Shown one piece after another: positions 35,229 through 44,145 of a stretch of 64,000 nt of DNA. How positions within the stretch are numbered: position 1 is the stretch's first letter; each line of letters opens with the position of its first letter. A program made the position numbers and the translations under genes. The notes under the pieces were generated by a model that saw nothing but the letters and a program-made list of their open reading frames with translations, did no database searches and was not told the DNA's origin. This DNA comes from Enterobacteriaceae bacterium UBA7338 (GTDB lineage: Bacteria; Pseudomonadota; Gammaproteobacteria; Enterobacterales; Enterobacteriaceae), in assembly GCA_002480085.1 (NCBI GenBank), contig DKPJ01000011.1, positions 302,389 to 366,388 on the forward strand. The letters are read 5' to 3'.

Positions 35229-35249
35229 GTGACCTTTCGTGTGGGTCAC
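35229..35249 (+). promoter_or_regulatory. thrS translational operator (tRNA-Thr anticodon-like hairpin)
   Basis: GTGACC (35229-35234) pairs with GGTCAC (35244-35249) around a loop carrying CGT (35238-35240), the threonine anticodon-like triplet. In E. coli this stem mimics the tRNA-Thr anticodon arm and ThrRS binds it to block its own translation. The mRNA leader probably starts near 35109, after a TAGTAT -10 at about 35103. The remaining gap 34860-35228 is AT-rich and holds nothing else I can assign. Confidence 0.85.
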
Positions 35250-35271
35250 CACTGCAAATAGAGGATCTCAC

Positions 35272-37200
35272 ATGCCTGTAATTACCCTTCCTGACGGCAG
35301 CCAACGCCAGTTTGATCGCCCCGTTAGCCCCATGGACGTTGCCCTTGATATCGGCCCTGGCCTGGCGAAAGCCTGCATCGCCGGTCGCGTTGATGGCGAG
35401 CTGGTTGATGCCAGCGATCTTATCGAAAACGATGCGCAGCTGGCGATTATCACCGCCAAAGATGAAGATGGCCTGGAAATTATCCGCCACTCCTGTGCGC
35501 ACCTGTTAGGTCATGCTATCAAACAGCTGTGGCCCAACGCCAAAATGGCTATTGGCCCGGTTGTGGATAACGGCTTCTATTACGATATCGATCTTGACCA
35601 CACGCTGACTCAGGAAGATATCGACGCGCTCGAAAAGCGTATGCACGAGCTCGCCGAAACGAACTACAACGTCATCAAGAAGAGAGTCAGCTGGCACGAA
35701 GCGCGTGAAACATTTGTTGCGCGCGGCGAAAGCTATAAAGTGACAATTCTTGATGAGAACATCGCGCATGACGACAGGCCAGGCCTGTATCATCATGAAG
35801 AGTACATCGACATGTGCCGCGGTCCGCACGTGCCAAATATGCGCTTCTGCCATCACTTCAAGCTGATGAAAATTGCCGGTGCCTACTGGCGCGGCGACAG
35901 CAACAATAAAATGCTGCAGCGTATCTACGGTACCGCATGGGCAGATAAGAAAGCGTTAAACGCTTATCTGCAGCGTCTGGAAGAGGCCGCTAAACGCGAC
36001 CACCGTAAAATTGGTAAGCAGCTCGACCTGTATCACATGCAGGAAGAGGCGCCGGGCATGGTTTTCTGGCATAATGACGGCTGGACTATCTTCCGTGAGC
36101 TGGAGACCTTTGTGCGCTCCAAGCTGAAAGCGTACCAGTATCAGGAAGTAAAAGGCCCGTTCATGATGGACCGTGTGCTGTGGGAAAAAACCGGCCACTG
36201 GGACAACTACAAAGATGCAATGTTCACCACCTCTTCCGAGAACCGTGAGTACTGCATCAAGCCCATGAACTGCCCTGGCCACGTGCAAATTTTCAATCAG
36301 GGACTAAAATCCTACCGCGACCTGCCATTACGTATGGCGGAGTTTGGTAGCTGCCACCGTAACGAGCCATCGGGCGCGTTGCATGGCCTGATGCGCGTGC
36401 GCGGGTTCACTCAGGATGACGCCCATATCTTCTGTACTGAAGATCAGGTGCGTGATGAAGTGAACGCCTGTATTCGTATGGTCTACGATATGTACAGCAC
36501 CTTTGGCTTCGAAAAGATCGTGGTCAAGCTCTCTACTCGTCCGGAAAAGCGTATCGGCAGCGACGAGACATGGGATCGTGCTGAGGCGGATTTAGCAGTC
36601 GCGCTGGAAGAGAACAACATCCCGTTTGAGTATCAGGTGGGTGAAGGCGCGTTCTACGGTCCGAAAATTGAATTTACCCTGTATGACTGCCTCGATCGTG
36701 CATGGCAGTGCGGTACGGTACAGCTGGACTTCTCTCTGCCGTCTCGTTTGAGCGCCTCCTACGTGGGCGAAAACAACGAGCGCCAGGTGCCAGTCATGAT
36801 CCACCGCGCCATTCTTGGGTCGCTGGAGCGCTTTATCGGCATCCTGACCGAAGAGTTTGCGGGCTTCTTCCCGACCTGGCTTGCGCCAGTGCAGGTTGTA
36901 GTCATGAACATTACCGATTCTCAGGCCGATTACGTTAACGAATTGACGCGTAAACTACAAAATGCGGGCATTCGTGTAAAAGCGGACTTGAGAAACGAGA
37001 AGATTGGCTTTAAAATCCGCGAGCACACTTTACGTCGTGTCCCTTATATGCTGGTTTGTGGTGACAAAGAGGTTGAGGCCGGCAAAGTAGCCGTGCGTAC
37101 CCGTCGCGGTAAAGACCTGGGTAGCCTGGACGTAAATGATGTTATCGAGAAGCTGCAACAAGAGATTCGCAGCCGCAGTCTTCAACAACTGGAGGAATAA
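35272..37200 (+). CDS. thrS: Threonyl-tRNA synthetase ThrS
   Basis: Class II aminoacyl-tRNA synthetase. ATG 35272 (GAGGA 6 bp upstream) gives 642 residues; an in-frame ATG 33 bp upstream lies inside the operator hairpin region and is rejected. Domains: TGS (1-60), editing domain with His73 and His77 (RHSCAHLLGHA), class II core with the zinc and ATP motifs (MNCPGHVQIF, GSCHRNEPSGALHGL), and C-terminal anticodon-binding domain. infC starts 3 bp after its stop. Confidence 0.98.
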   Translation: MPVITLPDGSQRQFDRPVSPMDVALDIGPGLAKACIAGRVDGELVDASDLIENDAQLAIITAKDEDGLEIIRHSCAHLLGHAIKQLWPNAKMAIGPVVDNGFYYDIDLDHTLTQEDIDALEKRMHELAETNYNVIKKRVSWHEARETFVARGESYKVTILDENIAHDDRPGLYHHEEYIDMCRGPHVPNMRFCHHFKLMKIAGAYWRGDSNNKMLQRIYGTAWADKKALNAYLQRLEEAAKRDHRKIGKQLDLYHMQEEAPGMVFWHNDGWTIFRELETFVRSKLKAYQYQEVKGPFMMDRVLWEKTGHWDNYKDAMFTTSSENREYCIKPMNCPGHVQIFNQGLKSYRDLPLRMAEFGSCHRNEPSGALHGLMRVRGFTQDDAHIFCTEDQVRDEVNACIRMVYDMYSTFGFEKIVVKLSTRPEKRIGSDETWDRAEADLAVALEENNIPFEYQVGEGAFYGPKIEFTLYDCLDRAWQCGTVQLDFSLPSRLSASYVGENNERQVPVMIHRAILGSLERFIGILTEEFAGFFPTWLAPVQVVVMNITDSQADYVNELTRKLQNAGIRVKADLRNEKIGFKIREHTLRRVPYMLVCGDKEVEAGKVAVRTRRGKDLGSLDVNDVIEKLQQEIRSRSLQQLEE

Positions 37201-37203
37201 GGT

Positions 37204-37746
37204 ATTAAAGGCGGAAAACGAGTTCAAACGGCGCGTCCCAATCGTATTAATGGCGAGATTCGCGCCACGGAAGTTCGCTTAACTGGTCTGGAAGGCGAGC
37301 AGCTTGGCATTGTGAGTCTGCGAGAGGCTCTGGAAAAAGCTGAAGAAGCCGGGGTCGATTTAGTTGAAATTAGCCCTAACGCCGAGCCGCCCGTTTGCCG
37401 TATAATGGATTACGGCAAGTTCCTCTATGAAAAGAGCAAATCTTCTAAGGAACAGAAGAAGAAGCAAAAAGTTATCCAGGTTAAGGAAATCAAGTTCCGG
37501 CCTGGTACAGATGAAGGCGACTATCAGGTAAAACTCCGCAGCCTGATTCGCTTTCTCGAAGAGGGCGATAAGGCCAAGATCACACTGCGTTTCCGCGGTC
37601 GTGAGATGGCCCACCAACAGATCGGTATGGAAGTGCTTAACCGCGTGAAAGAAGATCTGAATGAACTGGCAGTAGTCGAATCCTTCCCAACGAAGATCGA
37701 AGGCCGCCAGATGATTATGGTGCTTGCTCCTAAGAAGAAACAGTAA
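37204..37746 (+). CDS. infC: Translation initiation factor IF-3 (AUU start codon)
   Basis: IF-3 keeps 30S subunits free and proofreads initiator codon choice. Translation begins at ATT 37204, the rare start conserved in enterobacteria; GGAGG lies 8 bases before it at the end of thrS. This gives 180 residues (MKGGKRVQTARPNRINGEIR...). The first ATG-like candidate (GTG 37312 region) would remove the N-terminal domain. The AUU start is the basis of autorepression, because IF-3 discriminates against it. Confidence 0.97.
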   Translation: MKGGKRVQTARPNRINGEIRATEVRLTGLEGEQLGIVSLREALEKAEEAGVDLVEISPNAEPPVCRIMDYGKFLYEKSKSSKEQKKKQKVIQVKEIKFRPGTDEGDYQVKLRSLIRFLEEGDKAKITLRFRGREMAHQQIGMEVLNRVKEDLNELAVVESFPTKIEGRQMIMVLAPKKKQ

Positions 37747-37763
37747 GGCCATCAAGTAATCAT

Positions 37764-37788
37764 ACCTGTGGGCCACAAGCTCACAGGT
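37764..37788 (+). promoter_or_regulatory. Hairpin in the infC-rpmI gap (L20 operator region)
   Basis: ACCTGTG (37764-37770) pairs with CACAGGT (37782-37788). In E. coli ribosomal protein L20 represses rpmI-rplT translation by binding structures in this leader, including a long-range pseudoknot. Assignment is by position and the conserved hairpin. Confidence 0.5.
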
Positions 37789-37815
37789 CTGGTTCGCCTT
37801 TGTTTCGTTTATTAA

Positions 37816-38037
<222 letters not shown>

Positions 38038-38084
38038 GTCGTTTACCTTTTAACCTTTTTTAAGAATAGATACAGGAGAGCATC

Positions 38085-38441
38085 ATGGCTCGCGTAAAAC
38101 GTGGTGTAATTGCACGTGCACGTCACAAGAAAATTTTGAAACAAGCTAAAGGCTACTACGGTGCGCGTTCACGCGTATACCGCGTTGCCTTCCAGGCTGT
38201 TATCAAAGCTGGTCAGTACGCTTATCGTGACCGTCGTCAGAAAAAGCGTCAGTTCCGTCAACTGTGGATTGCGCGTATCAACGCAGCAGCACGTCAGAAC
38301 GGTATTTCTTACAGCAAATTCATCAACGGCCTGAAAAAAGCCTCTGTTGAAATCGACCGTAAGATCCTGGCTGACATCGCTGTATTCGACAAAGTGGCAT
38401 TCTCTGCCCTGGTCGAAAAAGCGAAAGCAGCTCTGGCTTAA
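38085..38441 (+). CDS. rplT: 50S ribosomal protein L20
   Basis: 118-residue ribosomal protein needed early in 50S assembly and the autogenous repressor of the rpmI-rplT operon. It begins MARVKRGVIARARHKKILKQ with the usual basic extension. ACAGGAG precedes the ATG. Confidence 0.98.
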   Translation: MARVKRGVIARARHKKILKQAKGYYGARSRVYRVAFQAVIKAGQYAYRDRRQKKRQFRQLWIARINAAARQNGISYSKFINGLKKASVEIDRKILADIAVFDKVAFSALVEKAKAALA

Positions 38442-38452
38442 GCCAGTTAGAG

Positions 38453-38477
38453 AGAGGGAGCCTGGCTCCCTCTTTTT
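38453..38477 (+). terminator. Terminator after rplT
   Basis: AGAGGGAGCC and GGCTCCCTCT form a compact hairpin followed by TTTTATT, ending the thrS-infC-rpmI-rplT unit just before pheM. Confidence 0.85.
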
Positions 38478-38505
38478 ATTCTTTATCACACAAGGTAACG
38501 CAAGC

Positions 38506-38550
38506 ATGAATGCTGCTATTTTCCGCTTCTTTTTTTACTTTAGCACCTGA
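38506..38550 (+). CDS. pheM: Phe operon leader peptide PheM
   Basis: Fourteen-residue leader peptide [14 protein letters not shown] with five Phe codons, including three in a row. Ribosome stalling here when charged tRNA-Phe is scarce favours the antiterminator and lets RNA polymerase read into pheST. AAGGTAACGCAAGC before the ATG provides the SD. Confidence 0.96.
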
Positions 38551-38554
38551 TCCC

Positions 38555-38622
38555 AGGAGGCTTGCGCGTGAAAGAAGAAACGAAAAACAGCGCCAAAAAG
38601 CCTCCCCAGGGAGGCTTTTTTT
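38555..38622 (+). terminator. pheST attenuator
   Basis: The terminator stem GCCTCC (38600-38605) with GGAGGC (38610-38615) is followed by T8. AGGAGGCTT (38555-38563) just after pheM can pair with AAGCCTCC and so act as the competing antiterminator strand. This is the classic attenuation arrangement. Confidence 0.9.
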
Positions 38623-38685
38623 ATGCCTGTATGGAAAATATGAGATCACCATAACGGTGTCAGCACCGACATAATGAGGAAAACC

Positions 38686-39669
38686 ATGTCACATCTCGCA
38701 GAGCTGGTTGCCAGCGCCACGGCAGCCATTAACGAGGCTACAGATATTGCCGCACTGGATAACGTGCGCGTCGAATATCTGGGCAAAAAAGGGCAGCTAA
38801 CCCTTCAGATGACAACCCTGCGTGAGCTGCCGCCTGAAGAGCGTCCGGCGGCTGGTGCGGTGATTAACGAAGCCAAAGAGCAGGTGCAGCAGGCGCTGAA
38901 CGCCCGTAAAGAGACGCTGGAGAGCGCCGCGCTGAACGCACGTCTGGCGGCGGAGACTATCGATATCTCTCTGCCGGGTCGCCGCATCGAGAACGGCGGT
39001 CTGCATCCGGTAACCCGCACCATCGATCGCATTGAGAACTTCTTTGGCGAGCTGGGCTTTACCGTGGCAACCGGTCCGGAAATCGAGGATGACTACCACA
39101 ACTTTGACGCCCTGAACATTCCAGGCCACCACCCGGCGCGCGCCGACCACGATACCTTCTGGTTCGATGCTACCCGCCTGCTGCGTACCCAGACCTCCGG
39201 GGTGCAGATCCGTACCATGGAGAACCAGCAGCCGCCGATCCGCATTATCGCCCCGGGCCGCGTCTACCGTAACGACTACGATCAGACCCACACCCCCATG
39301 TTCCATCAGATGGAAGGGCTGATCGTTGATAAAAATATCAGCTTTACCAACCTGAAAGGGACCCTGCACGACTTCCTGAACAACTTCTTTGAGGAAGATC
39401 TGCAGGTACGTTTCCGTCCCTCCTACTTCCCGTTTACCGAACCCTCCGCTGAAGTGGACGTAATGGGTAAGAACGGTAAATGGCTGGAGGTGCTGGGCTG
39501 CGGTATGGTGCACCCGAACGTGCTGCGTAACGTGGGCATCGATCCGGAGGTGTACTCTGGCTTCGCGTTCGGCATGGGAATGGAGCGCCTGACCATGCTG
39601 CGCTATGGCGTGACCGACTTACGCGCATTCTTCGAAAACGATTTGCGTTTCCTCAAACAGTTTAAATAA
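38686..39669 (+). CDS. pheS: Phenylalanyl-tRNA synthetase alpha subunit PheS
   Basis: Catalytic subunit of the alpha2-beta2 enzyme. ATG 38686 (GAGGA 5 bp upstream) gives 327 residues. The coiled-coil N terminus is followed by the class II core with motif 2 (GRVYRNDYDQTHTPMFHQMEG) and motif 3 (FGMGMERLTMLRYGV). pheT starts 15 bp later. Confidence 0.98.
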   Translation: MSHLAELVASATAAINEATDIAALDNVRVEYLGKKGQLTLQMTTLRELPPEERPAAGAVINEAKEQVQQALNARKETLESAALNARLAAETIDISLPGRRIENGGLHPVTRTIDRIENFFGELGFTVATGPEIEDDYHNFDALNIPGHHPARADHDTFWFDATRLLRTQTSGVQIRTMENQQPPIRIIAPGRVYRNDYDQTHTPMFHQMEGLIVDKNISFTNLKGTLHDFLNNFFEEDLQVRFRPSYFPFTEPSAEVDVMGKNGKWLEVLGCGMVHPNVLRNVGIDPEVYSGFAFGMGMERLTMLRYGVTDLRAFFENDLRFLKQFK

Positions 39670-39684
39670 AGGCAGGAAAAAATA

Positions 39685-42072
39685 ATGAAATTCAGTGAAC
39701 TGTGGCTACGCGAATGGGTTAACCCGGCGGTCGATAGTGACGCGCTCTCCGATCAAATCACCATGGCAGGCCTGGAAGTAGACGGCGTTGACGCCGTGGC
39801 TGGTAGCTTTAACGGCGTCGTGGTTGGCGAAGTGGTTGAGTGTGGTCAGCACCCGAACGCGGACAAGCTGCGGGTAACCAAGGTTAACGTCGGCGGCGAA
39901 CGCCTGCTTGATATCGTGTGCGGTGCGCCAAACTGCCGCCAGGGGCTGAAGGTCGCCGTGGCGACCATCGGCGCGGTGCTGCCGGGCGATTTCAAAATCA
40001 AAGCCGCCAAGCTGCGCGGCGAGCCGTCCGAAGGGATGCTCTGCTCCTTCTCCGAGCTGGGTATCTCCGACGATCACAGCGGAATTATCGAGCTGCCGGC
40101 GGATGCGCCGATCGGCAGCGATATTCGCGACTACCTGAAGCTCGACGATAACACTATCGAGATCAGCGTAACGCCGAACCGCGCTGACTGCTTAGGGATT
40201 ATTGGCGTGGCCCGCGACGTTGCCGTGCTGAACAAGCTGCCGCTTACCGAGCCTGAAATCGCGCCGGTTGCGGCCACCATCAGCGACACGCTGCCTATCA
40301 GCGTTGAAGCTGCCGACGCCTGCCCGCGCTACCTGGGCCGCGTAGTCAAGGGTATCGACGTCACCGCGCCGACCCCGCTGTGGATGCGTGAGAAGCTGCG
40401 CCGCTGCGGCATTCGCTCTATCGACGCCGTTGTGGACGTGACCAACTTCGTTCTGCTGGAGCTGGGTCAGCCGATGCACGCCTTCGATCTGGGCCGCATT
40501 GAGGGCGGGATCGTTGTCCGTATGGCGAAAGAGAGTGAGACGCTGGTCCTGCTCGACGGCAGCGAAGCGAAATTGCAGTCCGATACGCTGGTGATTGCCG
40601 ACCATAACAAAGCGCTGGCGATGGGCGGCATCTTCGGTGGCGAACACTCCGGCGTGAATGGCGAAACCCAGGATGTACTGCTGGAGTGCGCCTTCTTTAG
40701 CCCGCTCTCCATCACCGGCCGTGCTCGCCGTCACGGTCTGCACACCGATGCTTCCCACCGCTATGAGCGCGGCGTCGATCCGGCCCTGCAGTATAAAGCG
40801 ATGGAGCGTGCTACCCGTCTGCTGCTGGATATCTGCGGCGGTGAAGCCGGTCCGGTGATCGATGTCTCCCACGACGCCGCGCTGCCGAAGCGTGCCACCA
40901 TCACCCTGCGCCGCAGCAAGCTGGATCGCCTGATTGGCCACCACATTACTGACGAGCAGGTCAGCGATATCCTTAAGCGCCTGGGTTGTGACGTGACCGA
41001 AGGTCAGGACGCGTGGCAGGCAGTTGCGCCGAGCTGGCGCTTCGATATGGAGATCGAAGAGGACCTGGTTGAAGAGATTGCGCGCGTCTACGGCTACAAC
41101 AACATCCCTGATGAGCCGGTACAGGCGGGTCTGATCATGGGCAGCCACCGCGAAGCGGATCTGTCGATGAAGCGGGTAAAAACCATGCTTATCGACAAAG
41201 GCTACCAGGAGGTGATCACCTACAGCTTCGTGGATCCGAAACTGCAGCAGCTGATCCATCCGGGCGAAGAAGCGCTGATCCTGCCAAGCCCGATCTCCAG
41301 CGAAATGTCGGCCATGCGCCTTTCGCTGTGGACCGGTCTGCTGGGGACGGTGGTCTATAACCAGAACCGTCAGCAGAGCCGTGTACGCATTTTTGAAACC
41401 GGGTTGCGCTTTGTACCTGATACGCAGGCTAATCTGGGGATCCGTCAGGATGTGATGCTGGCCGGAGTTATTACCGGAAGTCGCTATGAAGAGCACTGGA
41501 ACCTGGCAAAAGAGAGCGTCGATTTCTATGATTTAAAAGGCGATCTGGAATCCGTTCTCGATCTGACCGGCAAACTGGCTGACGTTCAGTTCAAAGCTCA
41601 AGCCAACCCGGCGCTGCACCCAGGCCAGTCCGCCGCGATTTATCTGAAAGGCGAACGTATTGGTTTTATTGGGGTTGTGCATCCTGAGCTGGAACGTAAA
41701 CTGGATCTTAACGGCCGAACGCTGGTGTTTGAGATTGAGTGGAACGCCATTGCAGACCGTGTGATTTCGCAGGCGCGGGAGGTTTCACGCTTCCCGGCAA
41801 ACCGTCGCGATATCGCGGTTGTGGTCGCGGAAAACGTCCCGGCAGCAGAAGTTTTGGCTGAGTGTAAGAAAGTTGGCGTAAATCAGGTAGTTGGCGTAAA
41901 CTTGTTTGATGTGTACCGCGGCAAGGGCGTAGCGGAGGGCTATAAGAGCCTCGCTATCACCCTGATCCTTCAGGATACCGGCCGTACACTCGAAGAAGAG
42001 GAGATTGCCGCTACCGTTGCCAGATGTGTAGAGGCATTGAAAGAGCGATTCCAGGCATCATTGAGGGATTGA
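39685..42072 (+). CDS. pheT: Phenylalanyl-tRNA synthetase beta subunit PheT
   Basis: 795-residue beta subunit with, in order, the OB-fold tRNA-binding domain (about 40-150), the B3/B4 editing domain, the B5 domain, a catalytic-like module and the C-terminal ferredoxin-fold anticodon-binding domain (SRFPANRRDIAVVV onward). AGGCAGGAAA precedes the ATG. In E. coli the ihfA promoter lies inside its 3' end. Confidence 0.98.
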   Translation: MKFSELWLREWVNPAVDSDALSDQITMAGLEVDGVDAVAGSFNGVVVGEVVECGQHPNADKLRVTKVNVGGERLLDIVCGAPNCRQGLKVAVATIGAVLPGDFKIKAAKLRGEPSEGMLCSFSELGISDDHSGIIELPADAPIGSDIRDYLKLDDNTIEISVTPNRADCLGIIGVARDVAVLNKLPLTEPEIAPVAATISDTLPISVEAADACPRYLGRVVKGIDVTAPTPLWMREKLRRCGIRSIDAVVDVTNFVLLELGQPMHAFDLGRIEGGIVVRMAKESETLVLLDGSEAKLQSDTLVIADHNKALAMGGIFGGEHSGVNGETQDVLLECAFFSPLSITGRARRHGLHTDASHRYERGVDPALQYKAMERATRLLLDICGGEAGPVIDVSHDAALPKRATITLRRSKLDRLIGHHITDEQVSDILKRLGCDVTEGQDAWQAVAPSWRFDMEIEEDLVEEIARVYGYNNIPDEPVQAGLIMGSHREADLSMKRVKTMLIDKGYQEVITYSFVDPKLQQLIHPGEEALILPSPISSEMSAMRLSLWTGLLGTVVYNQNRQQSRVRIFETGLRFVPDTQANLGIRQDVMLAGVITGSRYEEHWNLAKESVDFYDLKGDLESVLDLTGKLADVQFKAQANPALHPGQSAAIYLKGERIGFIGVVHPELERKLDLNGRTLVFEIEWNAIADRVISQAREVSRFPANRRDIAVVVAENVPAAEVLAECKKVGVNQVVGVNLFDVYRGKGVAEGYKSLAITLILQDTGRTLEEEEIAATVARCVEALKERFQASLRD

Positions 42073-42076
42073 ACCT

Positions 42077-42376
42077 ATGGCGCTTACAAAAGCTGAAATG
42101 TCAGAATATCTGTTTGATAAGCTTGGGCTTAGCAAACGGGATGCCAAAGAGCTGGTAGAGCTATTTTTCGAAGAGATCCGTCGCGCTCTGGAAAATGGTG
42201 AGCAGGTAAAACTCTCCGGTTTTGGTAACTTTGATCTGCGTGATAAGAATCAACGCCCGGGACGTAACCCGAAAACGGGCGAGGATATTCCCATTACAGC
42301 CCGGCGCGTGGTGACCTTCAGACCCGGTCAGAAATTGAAAAGCCGTGTCGAAAACGCTTCGCCCAAAGCAGAGTAA
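42077..42376 (+). CDS. ihfA: Integration host factor alpha subunit IhfA
   Basis: DNA-bending nucleoid protein, heterodimer partner of IhfB. The 99 residues have the HU-family core (VKLSGFGNFDLRDKNQRPGRNPKTGE), with the intercalating proline in the beta arm. It begins 4 bp after pheT, as in E. coli. Confidence 0.98.
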   Translation: MALTKAEMSEYLFDKLGLSKRDAKELVELFFEEIRRALENGEQVKLSGFGNFDLRDKNQRPGRNPKTGEDIPITARRVVTFRPGQKLKSRVENASPKAE

Positions 42377-42390
42377 TCTGAACTAACCAA

Positions 42391-42416
42391 AAAGGCCGCC
42401 CGTGCGGCCTTTTTTC
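42391..42416 (+). terminator. Terminator after ihfA
   Basis: AAAGGCCGC and GCGGCCTTT pair around CCGT, followed by TTTTCTTTT. btuC begins 60 bp later and therefore probably has its own promoter or relies on read-through. Confidence 0.85.
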
Positions 42417-42476
42417 TTTTCACTCGCCGCCCGGCATTTTAAAATCAACCTCATGACGTTAAGCAGGATGGATCCT

Positions 42477-43457
42477 ATGCTAGCTCTTGCCCACCTACAA
42501 ATCCGTCGCCACGCCCGCTGGCTTGGCGGACTCTCACTGCTTCTGCTACTGGCTATCGTGGTAAGCCTCTGCGCCGGCGATCAATGGATTGCGCCCGGCG
42601 ACTGGCTCACCCCACGCGGGCAGCTCTTTGTCTGGCAGATCCGTCTGCCGCGTACCCTCGCGGTCGTGCTGGTGGGGGCGGCGCTGGCGCTCTGCGGCAC
42701 CCTGATGCAGGCGCTGTTTGAAAACCCGCTGGCGGAGCCTGGGCTGCTTGGCGTCTCTAACGGCGCGGGCGTGGGCCTGATTGCCGCCGTCATGCTGGGG
42801 CAGGGGGCGCTGCCCGTCTGGGCGCTCGGGCTGTGCGCCATCGCCGGCGCGCTGATTATCACGCTGATCCTGCTGCACTTCGCCCGCCGTCATCTCTCCA
42901 TTAGCCGCCTGCTGCTGGCGGGCGTTGCGCTGGGCATTATCTGTAGCGCGCTGATGACGTGGGCCATCTACTTCTCAACCTCATTCGATCTCCGCCAGCT
43001 GATGTACTGGATGATGGGCGGTTTCGGCGGCGTTGACTGGCAGCAGGGGTGGCTGATGCTGGCCCTGCTGCCGGTGATGGGGTGGGTCTGCATGCAGTCG
43101 CAGCCGCTCAACATGCTGGCGCTGGGGGAGACCTCCGCCCGCCAGCTGGGCCTGCCGCTGTGGTTCTGGCGCAACATACTGGTGGTGGCCACCGGCTGGA
43201 TGGTAGGCGTCAGCGTTGCGCTGGCCGGATCGATCGGTTTTATCGGCCTGGTGATCCCGCATATTCTGCGCCTCTGCGGCCTGACCGATCACCGCGTACT
43301 GCTGCCCGGCTGTGCGCTGGCAGGGGCAACTGCGCTGCTGTGTGCTGACGTTGTCGCCCGTCAGGCGCTTAACGCGGCGGAGCTGCCCATCGGCGTGGTG
43401 ACCGCAACGCTGGGCGCCCCGGTGTTTATCTGGCTGCTGCTGAAGGCGGCGCGGTAA
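42477..43457 (+). CDS. btuC: Vitamin B12 ABC transporter permease BtuC
   Basis: Inner-membrane permease of the BtuCDF cobalamin importer, FecCD family. ATG 42477 gives the canonical 326 residues; the frame is open upstream through the ihfA terminator, so earlier starts are rejected. About ten membrane segments are visible, with RLPRTLAVVLVGAALALCG, NPLAEPGLLGVSNGAG and the coupling-region GFIGLVIPHILRL. No cobalamin riboswitch precedes it. Confidence 0.96.
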   Translation: MLALAHLQIRRHARWLGGLSLLLLLAIVVSLCAGDQWIAPGDWLTPRGQLFVWQIRLPRTLAVVLVGAALALCGTLMQALFENPLAEPGLLGVSNGAGVGLIAAVMLGQGALPVWALGLCAIAGALIITLILLHFARRHLSISRLLLAGVALGIICSALMTWAIYFSTSFDLRQLMYWMMGGFGGVDWQQGWLMLALLPVMGWVCMQSQPLNMLALGETSARQLGLPLWFWRNILVVATGWMVGVSVALAGSIGFIGLVIPHILRLCGLTDHRVLLPGCALAGATALLCADVVARQALNAAELPIGVVTATLGAPVFIWLLLKAAR

Positions 43458-43593
43458 TCGCGCCACCGCACTTAACTCCCTCTCGCGAAGAAACTTTTAG
43501 TATAAAATTGCGGATGAATGCACGCCGTCTTATTGTCTATTATTAAAGGCCGGCGACTGAACCGGTGGCGCGTTTGATAACCAAGGGGATGCT

Positions 43594-44145
43594 ATGCAAC
43601 ACGATATTCTGAACACTGACGTGACGACGATTGATGGCGAGAAGACCACGCTGGCAGATTACCAGGGCAAGGTGCTGCTGGTGGTTAACGTGGCGTCAAA
43701 ATGCGGCCTGACGGTGCAGTATGAGCAGCTGGAGAACATTCAAAAGGCCTGGGCGAAAGACGGTTTCGTGGTGCTCGGCTTTCCCTGCAACCAGTTTTTA
43801 GGCCAGGAGCCGGGTAGCGAAGAGGAGATTAAAACCTTCTGCAGCACAACCTATGGCGTCACCTTCCCGATGTTCAGCAAAATTGACGTCAACGGTGAGA
43901 ACCGTCATCCGCTTTATCAGAAGCTGATCGCCGCCGCGCCAACCGCCGTGGCGCCGGAGAAGAGTGGGTTCTACGAGCGCCTCGCCAGCAAAGGCCGCGC
44001 GCCGCTCTATCCTGACGATATTCTCTGGAACTTTGAAAAGTTCCTCATTGGCCGGGATGGTCAGGTTATCCAGCGCTTTGCGCCGGACATGACGCCGGAA
44101 GATCCTATCGTGATGGAAGCCATCAAGCTGGCATTAGCAAAATAG
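43594..44145 (+). CDS. btuE: Thioredoxin/glutathione peroxidase BtuE
   Basis: Glutathione-peroxidase-family thiol peroxidase; despite its operon it is not needed for B12 uptake. The 183 residues show the active-site Cys37 (NVASKCGLT), the Gln in FPCNQFLGQEPG, and the Trp-Asn pair in LWNFEKFL. Its TAG stop overlaps the GTG start of btuD by one base. Confidence 0.96.
   Translation: MQHDILNTDVTTIDGEKTTLADYQGKVLLVVNVASKCGLTVQYEQLENIQKAWAKDGFVVLGFPCNQFLGQEPGSEEEIKTFCSTTYGVTFPMFSKIDVNGENRHPLYQKLIAAAPTAVAPEKSGFYERLASKGRAPLYPDDILWNFEKFLIGRDGQVIQRFAPDMTPEDPIVMEAIKLALAK

Noticed and set aside
37312..37746. infC starting at 37312
   Set aside because: It would delete the N-terminal domain; the ATT at 37204 directly after thrS is the known start.
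40192..41496. 434-codon minus-strand frame across pheT
   Set aside because: Antisense shadow of a fully conserved gene; no SD and no recognisable domain.
42377..42476. Cobalamin riboswitch before btuC
   Set aside because: The gap holds only the ihfA terminator and a short leader; no B12-box-like segment is present.
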